The notes beneath the pieces are model-generated. The model saw only the letters and a program-made list of their open reading frames with translations. It did not search any database and had not been told where the DNA came from. Shown here piece by piece: positions 1 through 10,200 of a stretch of 64,000 bases of DNA; the first letter of the stretch is position 1, and each line of letters starts with the position of its first letter. The stretch comes from a bacterium. GTDB taxonomy: Bacteria; Gemmatimonadota; Glassbacteria; GWA2-58-10. The stretch lies in assembly GCA_021372515.1 (NCBI GenBank), contig JAJFUG010000029.1, positions 1 through 64,000 on the forward strand, read 5' to 3'. The position numbers and the translations under genes are program-made.

Positions 1-2
1 CC

Positions 3-1538
3 AAGGCCAAAGCCGTGGCGAACCTGGCCGCCGGGGCGGACAGCCTGATCCATGACCTCGGCTCCGGGGCGCACATTTTCCACACGCGCATGTACGGCTG
101 GGCCACCGGTGTGGGCCTGGCCGGGCTGGCCCTGCACGGCCACCATCCCCAGGCCGACCGCTACGCCGCGTTCGCCCGCGACTATTTCCGGGACAAGCTC
201 TTCCCGGCGCGGCGCCTGCAGGACGGCTCGGTGCACAACGGGTTCGGCTACGGCCGCAAGTACACCGAGTGGCTGACCGGCCATTTCATCAGCGCCTGGA
301 CCTCCGCCACGGGCGAGGACCTGTGGAAGCAGATCGCGCAGGAAGGCGACTGGGCCCGCAAAGAGACCCTGTTCCTGATCTACGGCCGCTACCCCAACCG
401 CTCCTACCTGCGTTTCGGCGACAGCTACAGCATCCTGTCCGACGCATACTCGTTCCGCGCCGCGGCCGAGCGCAGCCAGGCCTACGGTGATTCCATCGGC
501 CAGGGATTCCTCAAGCTGATGTGGGAGCAGGACCAGGGCCGGGTGACCGAGGAACCCACGGCCTACACCTATTTTGTCTTCTACGACCCGGATGCACCCG
601 CGGTCTCCCCGTCCAGCCTTCCCACCCGGCGGCTGTTCAGCCGGGACGGCACCGGGATGCTGGTCTGGAAAAGCGACTGGACCGACAACGGGACCACGGT
701 GTTTTTCAAGTGCGGTGACTATTTCGATGACCACGGCCATTTCGACCAGGGGCACCTGGATGTCTACCGCCGCGCTCCGCTTCTGCTGGACAGCGGCAGC
801 TACCTCACGTTCGACGGCCCGTTCCGCATGGAATACTGGCGCCTGAGCGTGGCCCATAACACCGTGCTGATCCTCGACCCGGCCGTGCCGGGCGACACCG
901 GAGTCCAGCGGGCGTTCCACAGCCAGGGTGACTCCACCATGGCCATGTACATGGCGGACACGCTGGCCGAGACCGGCTCCATCCTGGACTATCAGGATCA
1001 GCCCGGCCTGGCCTATGTGGCCGGTGACATGACCGCCGCCTACCCGGTCGGACGCGCCGCCCGGGTCACCCGCGAACTGGCGTTCCTGGACGACCGCTGG
1101 CTGGTGGTCCTGGACCGCGTGCGCACGGCCCGCGCGGGCCTGGAGCCGCACGTGCTCTGGCACTGCGTGGCCGTGCCGGAGCTGGAGACGGCCAAAGGCA
1201 CTTTCACCGTGCGGCGCGAGGGAGCACGGGTGCGGGTGAGCACGCTCCTGCCCAAAGATGCCCAGCAGAGCTGGGTGGAGGGCTTTGTCTCGGGTGGCAA
1301 GAAAATCGAGCCGGTGGGGCACCAGAAACCCCTGCCCGACATGGGCGCGGGCCGGGTGGAGGTGGCGCCGGCCGGGGCCGCCGGACAGGATTTCCTGTTC
1401 CTGCACGTGCTGGATATCGCCGATGACACCGACGCCCCGGTGGAGTGCTCGGTCACGCAGGACAAGGAAAAGATCGAAGTGCGCCTGGGCGGGCGCAGCC
1501 TGGCTTTCCGCGCGGATGCCTGCGGACTGCTGCGCTGA
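3..1538 (+). CDS. Heparinase II/III-like polysaccharide lyase, 5'-truncated by window edge
   Basis: The reading frame is open to the first base, so the true start lies upstream and only the last 510 or so codons are seen. About residues 235-290 hold the heparinase II/III signature: a His-rich HGHFDQGHLD stretch, then LLLDSGSY and YWRLSVAHNTV. The last 150 residues look like the C-terminal beta-sandwich of these lyases. The family cleaves uronic-acid polysaccharides (heparin, alginate, oligo-uronates) by beta-elimination; the substrate here cannot be assigned. A strong terminator follows, so it ends its transcription unit. It precedes a polysaccharide-responsive two-component system and a GH28/GH36 locus, which suits a role in degrading acidic glycans. 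Confidence 0.8.
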   Translation, partial: KAKAVANLAAGADSLIHDLGSGAHIFHTRMYGWATGVGLAGLALHGHHPQADRYAAFARDYFRDKLFPARRLQDGSVHNGFGYGRKYTEWLTGHFISAWTSATGEDLWKQIAQEGDWARKETLFLIYGRYPNRSYLRFGDSYSILSDAYSFRAAAERSQAYGDSIGQGFLKLMWEQDQGRVTEEPTAYTYFVFYDPDAPAVSPSSLPTRRLFSRDGTGMLVWKSDWTDNGTTVFFKCGDYFDDHGHFDQGHLDVYRRAPLLLDSGSYLTFDGPFRMEYWRLSVAHNTVLILDPAVPGDTGVQRAFHSQGDSTMAMYMADTLAETGSILDYQDQPGLAYVAGDMTAAYPVGRAARVTRELAFLDDRWLVVLDRVRTARAGLEPHVLWHCVAVPELETAKGTFTVRREGARVRVSTLLPKDAQQSWVEGFVSGGKKIEPVGHQKPLPDMGAGRVEVAPAGAAGQDFLFLHVLDIADDTDAPVECSVTQDKEKIEVRLGGRSLAFRADACGLLR

Positions 1539-1566
1539 TTCAACCCAAACCGGCCTGACCCTGAAC

Positions 1567-1606
1567 AAAAGAGCGGACCTGCAAGCACAAGCAGGTCCGC
1601 TCTTTT
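1567..1606 (+). terminator. Rho-independent terminator of the lyase gene
   Basis: A perfect stem, GAGCGGACCTGC paired with GCAGGTCCGCTC, extends by four A-T pairs to 16 bp (1567-1582 with 1591-1606). It has an 8-nt loop and ends in a T-tract. It separates the lyase transcript from the kinase gene downstream. Confidence 0.9.
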
Positions 1607-1825
1607 TATGGCATGAGGGCCTTAGCCGATTATCCGGCTGAGCTGTCCCGGTTTCAACAACTCCGCCTTGACCCGTCAATGAAAACCCTCGCCATCGGGC
1701 GGATTTCTTGGTATGCTTGCACTGCAGGAAAATGAATCCGTCCAAACCGAGACAAGCCTATAATGCTGTAACCCGATAGAGTTACGCTGCCTGCCCCTGT
1801 TATCCCGAGTGAGTAGGAGGCCCGG

Positions 1826-4800
1826 TTGGCTGTTCTGCGTGACAGGCTGACACTTGTCGTTCTTGTTTCCGCACTGTGTTTTGCCGGTGAGGGGCAGGCA
1901 GATGATAAGATTCTGTCCAACTGGAGGTTTTTCACCTCCGCGGACGGCCTGACCGAATCCTGGTCCAGGTTCATCTCCATCGGGCCCAGCGGCAGGGTCT
2001 GGGTGGCCCACGGGGGAATTGACAGCCTGAGCTACCTGGACGGCTGGCCCAGCGCCGACGGCTTGCTCGTGCACAAAATCCCCTCGCCCGGACGGAACCT
2101 GGTGGTCAAGGAGAGCAACTCCGGCCAGTTGTGGTCGCTTTACTCCAACGGCATCCAGCTCTTCCAGAACGACCGCTGGATACAGTTCAGGATCGAGGAA
2201 ATAAACAACCCCCTGTTTCAGGATGTCGCCCACAAGTTCATCCCGTTCCTGCCCGGCGGACAGAACAAGCTCTTCTATCTGATGCCCGACCGCCTGATGC
2301 TTTTCGACGCCGGGCTCAACCGGACCGACACCGTGCTGAGCACCTCCGACACCCGGCTCGGTGAATTCACGGACCTGACACAGTCCCACGACGGGAGCCT
2401 GTGGATTTCCGGTGACAACGGCCTGGTCAAGCTGGATATGGATCTTCAGAGCGGTGAAATTAAAAGTCTGAAAAACATTGCCGCCTGGGGCGGGCGCCGT
2501 CATTTCAGCTCGCCGACCGTGAGCGACAGCGGCCGGCTGTTTGTCGTCGCCACACGGGCCGGTGAGGACCGCCGGGAACTGCTGATCGAAGACAAGACCG
2601 GCTGGCACGCTCCGCCGGGACAGCCCGTGCCGGTGCTGCTGGGCTGGCCCGGACTGGAGGGCGGCTACTGGACGCTCAGCGAGGGCGACGGCCTGTGTCA
2701 CGTACTCGAAAACGGCTATGCAATCAAGGAGCAGGAGGGAATACTGTCCGGAGAGATATTGGATGTCCAGGTCGAGCGCGACGGCATATTCTGGGTCGGG
2801 ACCTCCTACGGCCTGGCCCGCTACAGCCCTCCTCTCTGGCGCACGCCCACGGAGCTGCTGCAAGAAAACGAGATTATCAATTCCATCTGCGAGGACAGAG
2901 AGGGCCGGGTCTGGGTCTGCACGAACACCCGGCTGCTGATATACGAAAACGGCCGCTGGCGGACCTACGAAATGCCCAAAGGCATCTACACCCAGGACAG
3001 CGGCGCGAAAGTGTTCTTCCCGCTGGCCGACGGCAGGATGGGAATCAATGTCTATTACTACAAGCACCTGCTCGTCTTTTCCCCGGAGCGCGAGAGGTTC
3101 GAGTTCATCCCCTACAGCGACCCTCAGGGCCCCACCTCGAACCGGAGCATACTGAAAGGCGCGCTGGGCCGGGACGGCAAGCTCTGGATCGTGACCTACG
3201 CGAAAAGCGACTCGATAGTGGAGCGGATCGAGCTGTACGACGGGAAAGAGTTCAAGCCGGTGGTCAGTTTCCCGGAAGATTATGTGATTCAATGCCTTCT
3301 TGAAGACCGTGAGGGGGGTCTCTGGATCGGCTCTCCCTCCCACGACCACGGCCTGGGGTTGCTCAAAGACGGTGAATTCAAGCAGTTCGGCCCCGGGGAT
3401 GGCTACGAGGGCGGCGGCGTGTTCGATATCATCCAACTGGCCGACGGCAGGATCCTGGTAACGGGCCGGGACGCTCTCTACGCCTATGACGGGAAGCGCT
3501 GGGAGCCGGTCCGCAAGGGCCTCGATGTCACTTTCGCGGTGAAGGAGGTCCCGGGCGGCGACCTGTGGGTCGCCTCGGGGACCGGGGTTCACCGTCTGCA
3601 TGACGGCTGCTGGATAACCTACACCTCGGAGGACGGCCTGCCCAACACCGCCGCCTCGGCCGTGCTCCCGGACAGCCGGGGCCGGGTCTGGGCCGGGACG
3701 ATCCACGGGCTCAGCCTTTTCCATCCCGAGGCCGACCCCGACCCGCCCAAGACCCTCATCCTCCAGCGGGACAACCCGCGCCAGGTGCCGCCGAAAGGTG
3801 AGGCCAGGCTCCAGTTTGCCGGGGCCGACAAATGGAACCACACCCGGCCCAGCCGTCTGCTGTTCTCCTACCGTCTGGATGACGCGGAATGGTCGCCTTT
3901 CCGCACCGGCAATGTCGCCTGGTTCAACGACCTGCCGTACGGGGCGCACCGGTTCGAGGTCCGGGCGATGGATGTCAACCTGAACGCCGACCCCTACCCG
4001 ACCGGCTTCGAGTTCACTGTCCTGCTGCCCTGGTACCGCGAGACCGCGTTCCAGGTCGTGGCAAGTATCGGCGGCACGGTGATAGTCCTTCTGCTCGGGT
4101 TCGCGGTCCACCGTCACCTGACCCTCGAACGCCTGGTCAAGGAACGCACCAAGGACCTTCACACCGAGTACCAGGCCCGGCTGGAGGCCGAGCAGAAACA
4201 GACCGAGGCCGTAAAAATGGCCGAGAAAGCCAGCCGTCTGGCCTCCATCGGAGTCATGGCCGCCGGGATCACCCACGAGATCAACCAGCCGCTCAACACC
4301 ATGCGGATAATCTCGGAGGGCGCCCTGATGGATTACGAGCAGGACAATATCGTGAGCACCTCCGAGGAATACCTGGGAATGATCAGGAAGATTTTCACCC
4401 AGGTGCTCCGCATCAGCAAAATCATCGAGCACATGAAAGAGTTCTGGATCGCGCCGGCCAGGATCGAAAAGGAGCTGTGCAGCCTGAACGACGCGGTCGC
4501 GGGCGCCCTGTCCCTGATCGAAACGCAGATACGCTCCCACGGCATCGAGCTGCGCCTGGAACTCGGGCAGGACCTGCCGCCCGTGCAGGGCAACCGGATC
4601 CACCTGGAGCAGATCGTGATCAACCTGACGGTCAACGCGATCCATGCCCTGGATCAGGTGGAGCAGCCGGGCAAGGAAATCACTATCCTCACCACGGAGC
4701 GGGACGGGCGCGTGGTCCTGGAGGTTGCCGACAACGGCAAGGGATTTGCAGAGGGGGATGAGGACAGGATATTCGACGCGTTCTACTCGACCAAGGAACC

Positions 4801-4927
4801 CGGACAGGGCGCCGGCCTCGGTCTGGCCATTGTCCTCAAGTTCGTGGAAAGCTTCCACGGAACGATCCTGGCCCGCAACGAGCAGGGCGGCGGAGCCAAA
4901 TTCAGACTGGATTTCCCTCCAGCTTAA
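1826..4927 (+). CDS. Sensor histidine kinase with Reg_prop beta-propeller and Y_Y_Y domain (DctB-like kinase core)
   Basis: 1033 aa. The TTG start follows AGGAGG at a 5-nt spacing and no in-frame ATG is better placed. TATAAT at 1759-1764 is the only promoter-like hexamer seen. A signal peptide (about 1-25) leads into a periplasmic propeller (about 30-640) with repeated DGxxWxGTxxGL-type blades, then a Y_Y_Y domain (about 640-735) ending near WYRETAFQ. One transmembrane helix (about 743-765) and a short coiled coil follow. The kinase core has the H-box GITHEINQPL with His817, an N-box NLTVNAIHALD, and G boxes DNGKGF and GAGLGLAIV. The sensor half matches Bacteroides hybrid two-component sensors, but no receiver or AraC domain is fused. 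The response regulator is the next gene, 14 nt away. A glycan fragment is the likely signal. Confidence 0.93.
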   Translation: MAVLRDRLTLVVLVSALCFAGEGQADDKILSNWRFFTSADGLTESWSRFISIGPSGRVWVAHGGIDSLSYLDGWPSADGLLVHKIPSPGRNLVVKESNSGQLWSLYSNGIQLFQNDRWIQFRIEEINNPLFQDVAHKFIPFLPGGQNKLFYLMPDRLMLFDAGLNRTDTVLSTSDTRLGEFTDLTQSHDGSLWISGDNGLVKLDMDLQSGEIKSLKNIAAWGGRRHFSSPTVSDSGRLFVVATRAGEDRRELLIEDKTGWHAPPGQPVPVLLGWPGLEGGYWTLSEGDGLCHVLENGYAIKEQEGILSGEILDVQVERDGIFWVGTSYGLARYSPPLWRTPTELLQENEIINSICEDREGRVWVCTNTRLLIYENGRWRTYEMPKGIYTQDSGAKVFFPLADGRMGINVYYYKHLLVFSPERERFEFIPYSDPQGPTSNRSILKGALGRDGKLWIVTYAKSDSIVERIELYDGKEFKPVVSFPEDYVIQCLLEDREGGLWIGSPSHDHGLGLLKDGEFKQFGPGDGYEGGGVFDIIQLADGRILVTGRDALYAYDGKRWEPVRKGLDVTFAVKEVPGGDLWVASGTGVHRLHDGCWITYTSEDGLPNTAASAVLPDSRGRVWAGTIHGLSLFHPEADPDPPKTLILQRDNPRQVPPKGEARLQFAGADKWNHTRPSRLLFSYRLDDAEWSPFRTGNVAWFNDLPYGAHRFEVRAMDVNLNADPYPTGFEFTVLLPWYRETAFQVVASIGGTVIVLLLGFAVHRHLTLERLVKERTKDLHTEYQARLEAEQKQTEAVKMAEKASRLASIGVMAAGITHEINQPLNTMRIISEGALMDYEQDNIVSTSEEYLGMIRKIFTQVLRISKIIEHMKEFWIAPARIEKELCSLNDAVAGALSLIETQIRSHGIELRLELGQDLPPVQGNRIHLEQIVINLTVNAIHALDQVEQPGKEITILTTERDGRVVLEVADNGKGFAEGDEDRIFDAFYSTKEPGQGAGLGLAIVLKFVESFHGTILARNEQGGGAKFRLDFPPA

Positions 4928-4941
4928 GAAGGTGACAGGCG

Positions 4942-6405
4942 ATGCGTATCCTGCTGGTAGAGGATGATTTGTCGGCGAGCGAGGCCCTGAAGGACTACAT
5001 CGAGCGGCGGATGGGGCACCAGGTGGTCTGCTGCGGCGACGGCAGCGAGGGGCTGGGCCTGTTCGAGCGGGAGCCTTTCCCCATGGTCCTCAGCGATATC
5101 CGCATGCCCAGGATGGACGGCTTGACCCTGCTGAAACAAATCAAGGCGCTGCCCGCAGGCAGGCGGACCGACATGGTGCTGCTCACCGGCCACGGCGCCA
5201 TGGACTCGGCGATCGAGGCGCTGCGCAGCGGGGCCTACGACTATCTCAACAAGCCGGTCAACATGAAAGAGCTCCGGGCAGTGATAGGCCGCATCGAGGA
5301 GCACCAGTGCCTGCTGAGCGAGAACGATGAGCTGACACACCACTTCGAGGACAAGCTGGCCGAGGCCACCCGGGAATCGCACTCCCAGCTCGATCTGCTG
5401 CGCAAGGCCTATTCGCAGGTTGTCGGCATCGGAAGGCTGTGCATCCACTCCCGGGCCATGCGCGAGGTGGTGGCGACCGCCGGGAAATTCCACCAGGACC
5501 GCAGCGTGCCGGTGTTGATCGAGGGCCGGACAGGCGTGGGCAAGGAAATAGTCGCCCGGCTCGTGCACTACGGCGGCGGCGGAGAGGTCACCTCCGCGTT
5601 CGTCCCGCTCAACTGCTCCTCCATCGCGCCCAGCCTGTTCGAAAGCGAACTGTTCGGCTACGCCGGGGGGGCTTTCTCCGGCGCCAGGCGCGAGGGCCGG
5701 ATGGGCAAGTTCGAGCTGGCCCAGGGTGGCACGATCTTTCTGGACGAGATCGGCGACCTGCCCCTGGAGATGCAGCCCAAGCTGCTGCGGGTCATCCAGG
5801 AGCGCGATTTCTTCCGCGTGGGGGGCCTGAAAAAGATCAGCCTGGACGTGCGGATAATCTGCGCCACCAACCGGAACCTGGCCCAGTTGGTCCAGAGCGG
5901 TGAGTTCCGCGAGGACCTCTATTTCAGGCTGAGTATCGGCAAGATCACGATCCCGCCGCTCAAGGAGCGCAAGGAGGATATCGCCCCCCTGGCCGCGATG
6001 TTCCTGGAACAGTACGCCTCGCAGAAAAAAAGCCGCTTCCGGTCGTTCAGCGAGGAGGCGGTCGCCTCCCTGGAGAGCTACGACTGGCCCGGCAATGTCC
6101 GCGAGCTCCAGAGCACTGTCGAGCGCGCGGTGCTGCTGTTCGAGGGCGAGGAAATCCTGCCCGAGCACCTGCATTTCTCCTCGCTCAGCGCCCCTGCTGT
6201 CCCGCTGGAACCCGCCTCGACCTCCGGCGGCTGTCCGGATGCAGTGACTATCGACCTGTCCGGCCCCGGGCTCGACCTGCAGGAGGTGGAGGCCGCGGTG
6301 ATCAACGCCGTGCTGGACAAGTTCGAGGGGAACAAGTCCAAGGCCGCCGCTTTCCTCGGCATCGCCCGGAACTCGCTGCGCAATAAGATGCGAAAAGGCT
6401 CCTGA
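4942..6405 (+). CDS. NtrC-family sigma-54-dependent response regulator
   Basis: 487 aa. The receiver domain (1-120) has acidic D8/D9, phospho-acceptor D52 in LSDIRMP, T82 and K104. The AAA+ domain (about 160-395) has a Walker A variant, GRTGVGKE, near residue 194 and Walker B IFLDEIGD. The sigma-54 contact loop reads GAFSGA instead of GAFTGA, a conservative Thr-to-Ser change. A Fis-type helix-turn-helix ends the protein (NKSKAAAFLGIARNSLR). An AAGGTGA-like ribosome site sits in the 14-nt gap after the kinase, so the two are co-transcribed partners. The DctB-like H-box of the kinase fits a DctD/NtrC-type partner. Its probable target is the -24/-12 promoter 180 bp downstream. Confidence 0.95.
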   Translation: MRILLVEDDLSASEALKDYIERRMGHQVVCCGDGSEGLGLFEREPFPMVLSDIRMPRMDGLTLLKQIKALPAGRRTDMVLLTGHGAMDSAIEALRSGAYDYLNKPVNMKELRAVIGRIEEHQCLLSENDELTHHFEDKLAEATRESHSQLDLLRKAYSQVVGIGRLCIHSRAMREVVATAGKFHQDRSVPVLIEGRTGVGKEIVARLVHYGGGGEVTSAFVPLNCSSIAPSLFESELFGYAGGAFSGARREGRMGKFELAQGGTIFLDEIGDLPLEMQPKLLRVIQERDFFRVGGLKKISLDVRIICATNRNLAQLVQSGEFREDLYFRLSIGKITIPPLKERKEDIAPLAAMFLEQYASQKKSRFRSFSEEAVASLESYDWPGNVRELQSTVERAVLLFEGEEILPEHLHFSSLSAPAVPLEPASTSGGCPDAVTIDLSGPGLDLQEVEAAVINAVLDKFEGNKSKAAAFLGIARNSLRNKMRKGS

Positions 6406-6477
6406 CGCACTCCTGTCCCTGCCTGTTCGACTGCCTCTACTGCTTCGCCTCCGCAGTGTCCCGGTGGTAAAAATCTT

Positions 6478-6516
6478 GGTGATAATTTTTTTATCACAGG
6501 TAAAACATTTATCACC
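6478..6516 (+). promoter_or_regulatory. Candidate enhancer (UAS) for the NtrC-type regulator
   Basis: GTGATAA at 6479-6485 and TTATCAC at 6491-6497 form a perfect inverted repeat around five T. A third half-site, TTTATCACC, lies at 6508-6516. The centre is about 107 bp upstream of the -12 element at 6595, a normal enhancer distance for sigma-54 activators. Confidence 0.6.
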
Positions 6517-6518
6517 CC

Positions 6519-6535
6519 CGGCACTTAACGTGCTT
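6519..6535 (+). promoter_or_regulatory. Second, weaker -24/-12 candidate
   Basis: CGGCACTTAACGTGC keeps the GG-N10-GC spacing of sigma-54 promoters, but its -12 part is GTGC rather than TTGC. It adjoins the palindromic sites, so it may be part of the operator instead. Confidence 0.25.
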
Positions 6536-6581
6536 TCTTATATCTCTATATTTTCCAACCATCAACAACTTGACAACCGCC

Positions 6582-6597
6582 CGGCACCCCTTTTGCC
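6582..6597 (+). promoter_or_regulatory. Sigma-54 (-24/-12) promoter of the receiver/TonB receptor operon
   Basis: CGGCACCCCTTTTGCC matches the TGGCAC-N5-TTGC consensus with exact GG-N10-GC spacing. Transcription would start near 6608, about 76 nt before the receiver gene at 6684. An almost identical element, CGGCACTTCTTTTGCC, stands before the third module at 61.4 kb. Confidence 0.65.
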
Positions 6598-6683
6598 CTT
6601 TCTCCTTCAGCGCTTAAGTAATCCGTATCAAGCTGAATTCTGATCCCAGAACCATCCCTCTTGATCCAGTCCGGCCCGTTCGA

Positions 6684-7046
6684 ATGCACATACTCCTGAT
6701 CGACGATGACAGAGAAAGCCTGGAAAACCTCGGCCTGCTGCTGGAGCGCAAGGGATTTTCCAGCCAGCGTTTCACCGATCCGCAGAAAGCCCTGGCCGCC
6801 GCGCGCTCCGGCGGGTTCGACCTGGTGATCACCGACTACGAGATGCCGCGTCTGGACGGGCTGGAAGTCCTGCGGCAGATACGCCAGATCAGCCCCGCCA
6901 CTCCGGTGATCCTGATGTCGGCCTGCCCGGATGACAACCTGGACCGGGTGGCGCTCGAGGCCGGGTCGGGCTGCACGTTTTTCTCCAAGCCGCTGGACCT
7001 GAAACTGTTCATGAGAACTCTGGCACGCATCCGGGACGAGCTGTAG
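6684..7046 (+). CDS. Single-domain response regulator (receiver only)
   Basis: 120 aa, one CheY-like receiver and nothing else: acidic D7-D9, phospho-acceptor D51 in VITDYEMP, and a conserved Lys in FSKPLD. There is no output domain. It sits directly downstream of the sigma-54 promoter and 154 bp upstream of the TonB receptor, so it is probably the first gene of the receptor operon. A counterpart occupies the same place in the second module (41064-41534). Acting as a phosphate sink, or adjusting the neighbouring kinase, is possible but inferred from position only. Confidence 0.85.
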   Translation: MHILLIDDDRESLENLGLLLERKGFSSQRFTDPQKALAAARSGGFDLVITDYEMPRLDGLEVLRQIRQISPATPVILMSACPDDNLDRVALEAGSGCTFFSKPLDLKLFMRTLARIRDEL

Positions 7047-7200
7047 CATGCCGGAAAGCAGGGAAATCAAGGCTGACTAAAGGTCGGGCGCTTCAGACCG
7101 CAGCCGGCAACCACAGACAGAAGAAAGGAGGGATAAAGCCTATTGATCTTTCTTTTACGGTCGACAGTTCTCTCTATCCGATGCTGAATGGAGGCGTTAA

Positions 7201-10200
7201 ATGCAGCAAACAAGAACGATACGGATGGCGGTGATGCTCGTTGCGTTCCTGCTGGTTTCATTCGCCGCGAGCCTGGTCGCACAGCTTTCCACCGGCAAGA
7301 TCGAGGGCTATGTCCGGGATTCGGACACCGGCCTGCCCCTGGCCGGGGCGCAGGTGACGGTGAACGGCACCCGGCTCGGCAACGTCACCAACGCCGACGG
7401 TTACTATTTCATCCTGAACGTCCCGCCCGGCGACCGCTCCCTCACTGTCACCCACACCGGCTACCAGAAAACCACCATCGCCAGCAACATGATCCTGGCC
7501 GGCCAGACCACGACGATCAATTTCAAGATCAGCTCCACCGTGATCGAGCTCGAGGGGATCACCATCGAGGGCGAGATGGAAGTGCTGATGCCCCGCGACA
7601 ACACGGTCTCCAAGCAGCGCATGACCTCCGAGCAGATCACCGAGATGCCCGCCACCAAGCTCGAGGACCTGATGGTGCTCGAAGCCGGCGTGCAGACAGG
7701 CGGCTCGGACGCCCTGAGCCGCGGCCTGCGTATCCGCGGCGGCCGTGTGGGCGAGGAGGCGATGGTCATCGACGGGGTGACCGTGCGCAACTACACCGCC
7801 AACCAGTTCCGCGATTTCCACGACATCGACCGTGAAAGCGGCGCCTGGGTCTGGCAGCAGGAGGTCGCCGGGCTGGGCGAGGATGCCACCCCGCTCGATT
7901 TCTCCACCGGTGCGGTCGAGGAAGTCGACATCATCACCGGCGGATTCCAGGCCGAGTTCGGAAACGCCCAGTCCGGCATCATCAACATTGTCACCCGCGA
8001 GGGCGGCGCCACACTGGACGGGCATGTGCGGTTCACCACCGACGAGCAGAACCCCCGCACCTCCGACTACGGCTACAACCAGCTCCAGGTGGGCATCGGC
8101 GGGCCGATCCCGATCGTGCCCAACCTCTATTTCTACGGCTCGGGCGAAATCCAGGGCATGGCCGACCGTCAGCCCACCCACGCCGATGAGGGTTTCCGCG
8201 CGGTCAACCAGGACTTTGTCAACCACCTGAACGCCGCCGTGATCAACGACCCCGACCTGAACCTCAAGTACACGCCGTTCACCCTGGAGGAGTTCCACCT
8301 GGCCCGCCAGTCCTACGGCCAGAGGACCGGGACCAACCAGTCGCTGTTCTCGCCCGCCAACCCGGTGCGCCAGCCGCTCAACTGGCTCGACCGGACGCTC
8401 GCCTCGGGCAAGATCACCTATTCCCCGGTCACCAACCTGAAACTGATCTCCAGCCTCAATTTCTCCCGCATCCAGAACTCCTATCCGCAGAAAGACAACG
8501 GCAACTATTTCTACGACGGGGTGGTGACGCGGGACCAGTTGCCCTACGCCCCCTGGCAGGAGCGCTGGGGCAACGTGGACCAGATCGTGATCGCCCAGAG
8601 CTACGCCCGCCGCACCCGCACCTCCAACCTGCTGGCCGGTTTCGACTGGGATTTCCTGAAACGGGCCTCGGGCAGCGCCTCGCTGCAGTTCCGCTACAAC
8701 AACATGCGCAACCAGGACATCAACAGCGCCACGCCCAAGGTCAACTGGGAGCGCGATACGTTCATGAGCTGGGCCCTGCACGATGTACAGTTCGAGAACG
8801 AGGTCTACCCCAACCGCGAGTGGCCGTTCGAGGCCGCCGACAAGCGCCGGTATTTCCCGGACGGCGAGACCGGCTGGCACCGGACCTGGGCCGTCCAGAC
8901 GCCTTTCTACCAGGATGACCGCAGTTGGCTCTATTTCCTGACCTACCGCTATCTGCGCGAGCAGCAGGACAATTTCAAGGGCGACCTGGACATCCAGCTC
9001 AACCGCCAGAACCGGGCCAAGCTCGGGATGCAGTACACCAAGTTCACCAACCGGATGTTCGACATCCACGCCATGCACCCCACCCGCGACATCCAGAACG
9101 AGTTCGCCTACTCGCCCGACATGCTGGCGCTCTATGTCCAGAACCGGACCGACCTGGGCGATTTCGTCCTCGACTACGGCCTGCGCTACGACGCGTTCCG
9201 GCCCAAGACCAACTGGGGCATCCGCAACGGCGACCAGTGGGGGCAGGACTATTCTCCCAAGACGATCAGCGAGTTCTCGCCCCGCTTCGATGTCGCTTTC
9301 CCGGTGACCGACAAGGCCCAGATGCGCTTCGCCTACGGCGTGTTCACCCAGTTGCCCAGCCTGTCGTTCATTTTCAACGGTGAAAACCCCGGCGACCTCG
9401 GCTACTCGCGCTCGGACGCGTTCGAGGCCGGGGTGAGCTACCTGGCCTCCAATGACATCGTGCTCGACCTGGTGGCCTACTACCGCGACGTGACCGGCAA
9501 CGTGGCGGAGAAGGAATTCTTCCGCGACTACTGGCAGTACCACAGCGAGCGCCGCATCCGCGCCTACGAGACCGGCTACACCAACCGGGACAACGGCAAC
9601 ATCAAGGGCGTCGACCTGAGCCTGAAGAAGCGTTTCTCCAACAATTTCGCGCTCAACCTCTACTACACGCTCCAGTTCTCCCGGACCACCGGCAGCCAGT
9701 ACGGCTCCACCTACAACTGGGCCAACTATCTCGATCCCTCCACCGGCGAGACTTTCACCCCGCCGGATGAGCTGCGCCCGATCAACGGCGACCAGACCCA
9801 TAAGATTTCGGCCAATTTCAATTACGTGTTCCCCGAGGATTTCCGCGGCGGGAGCACCCTGGGCCTGATCCTGAAAGACGTGCGGGTCAACCCGGTGTTC
9901 ACCCTCACCAGCGGGGAGCCGCTCTACAGCATGGGCGGACAGTCGATCGACTACACCTGGATGACGGAGCTGGACGGCAAGCCGATCGGCGGGCTGAACT
10001 TCTTCCGCGGCAAGTGGAACACCAATCTCGACCTGCGCCTGAGCAAGATGTTCCGTCTGGCGGGCAGGAAAAACCTGAGCTTCTCCTGCGAAATCTTCAA
10101 CGTCCTCGACCGCAAGGTCAATTACCAGTATCCCAGGGACTACTCCTACGAGGATTACGCCGATCAGACCGGCGGGCTGGTGCTGGATTGGAATGATCCC

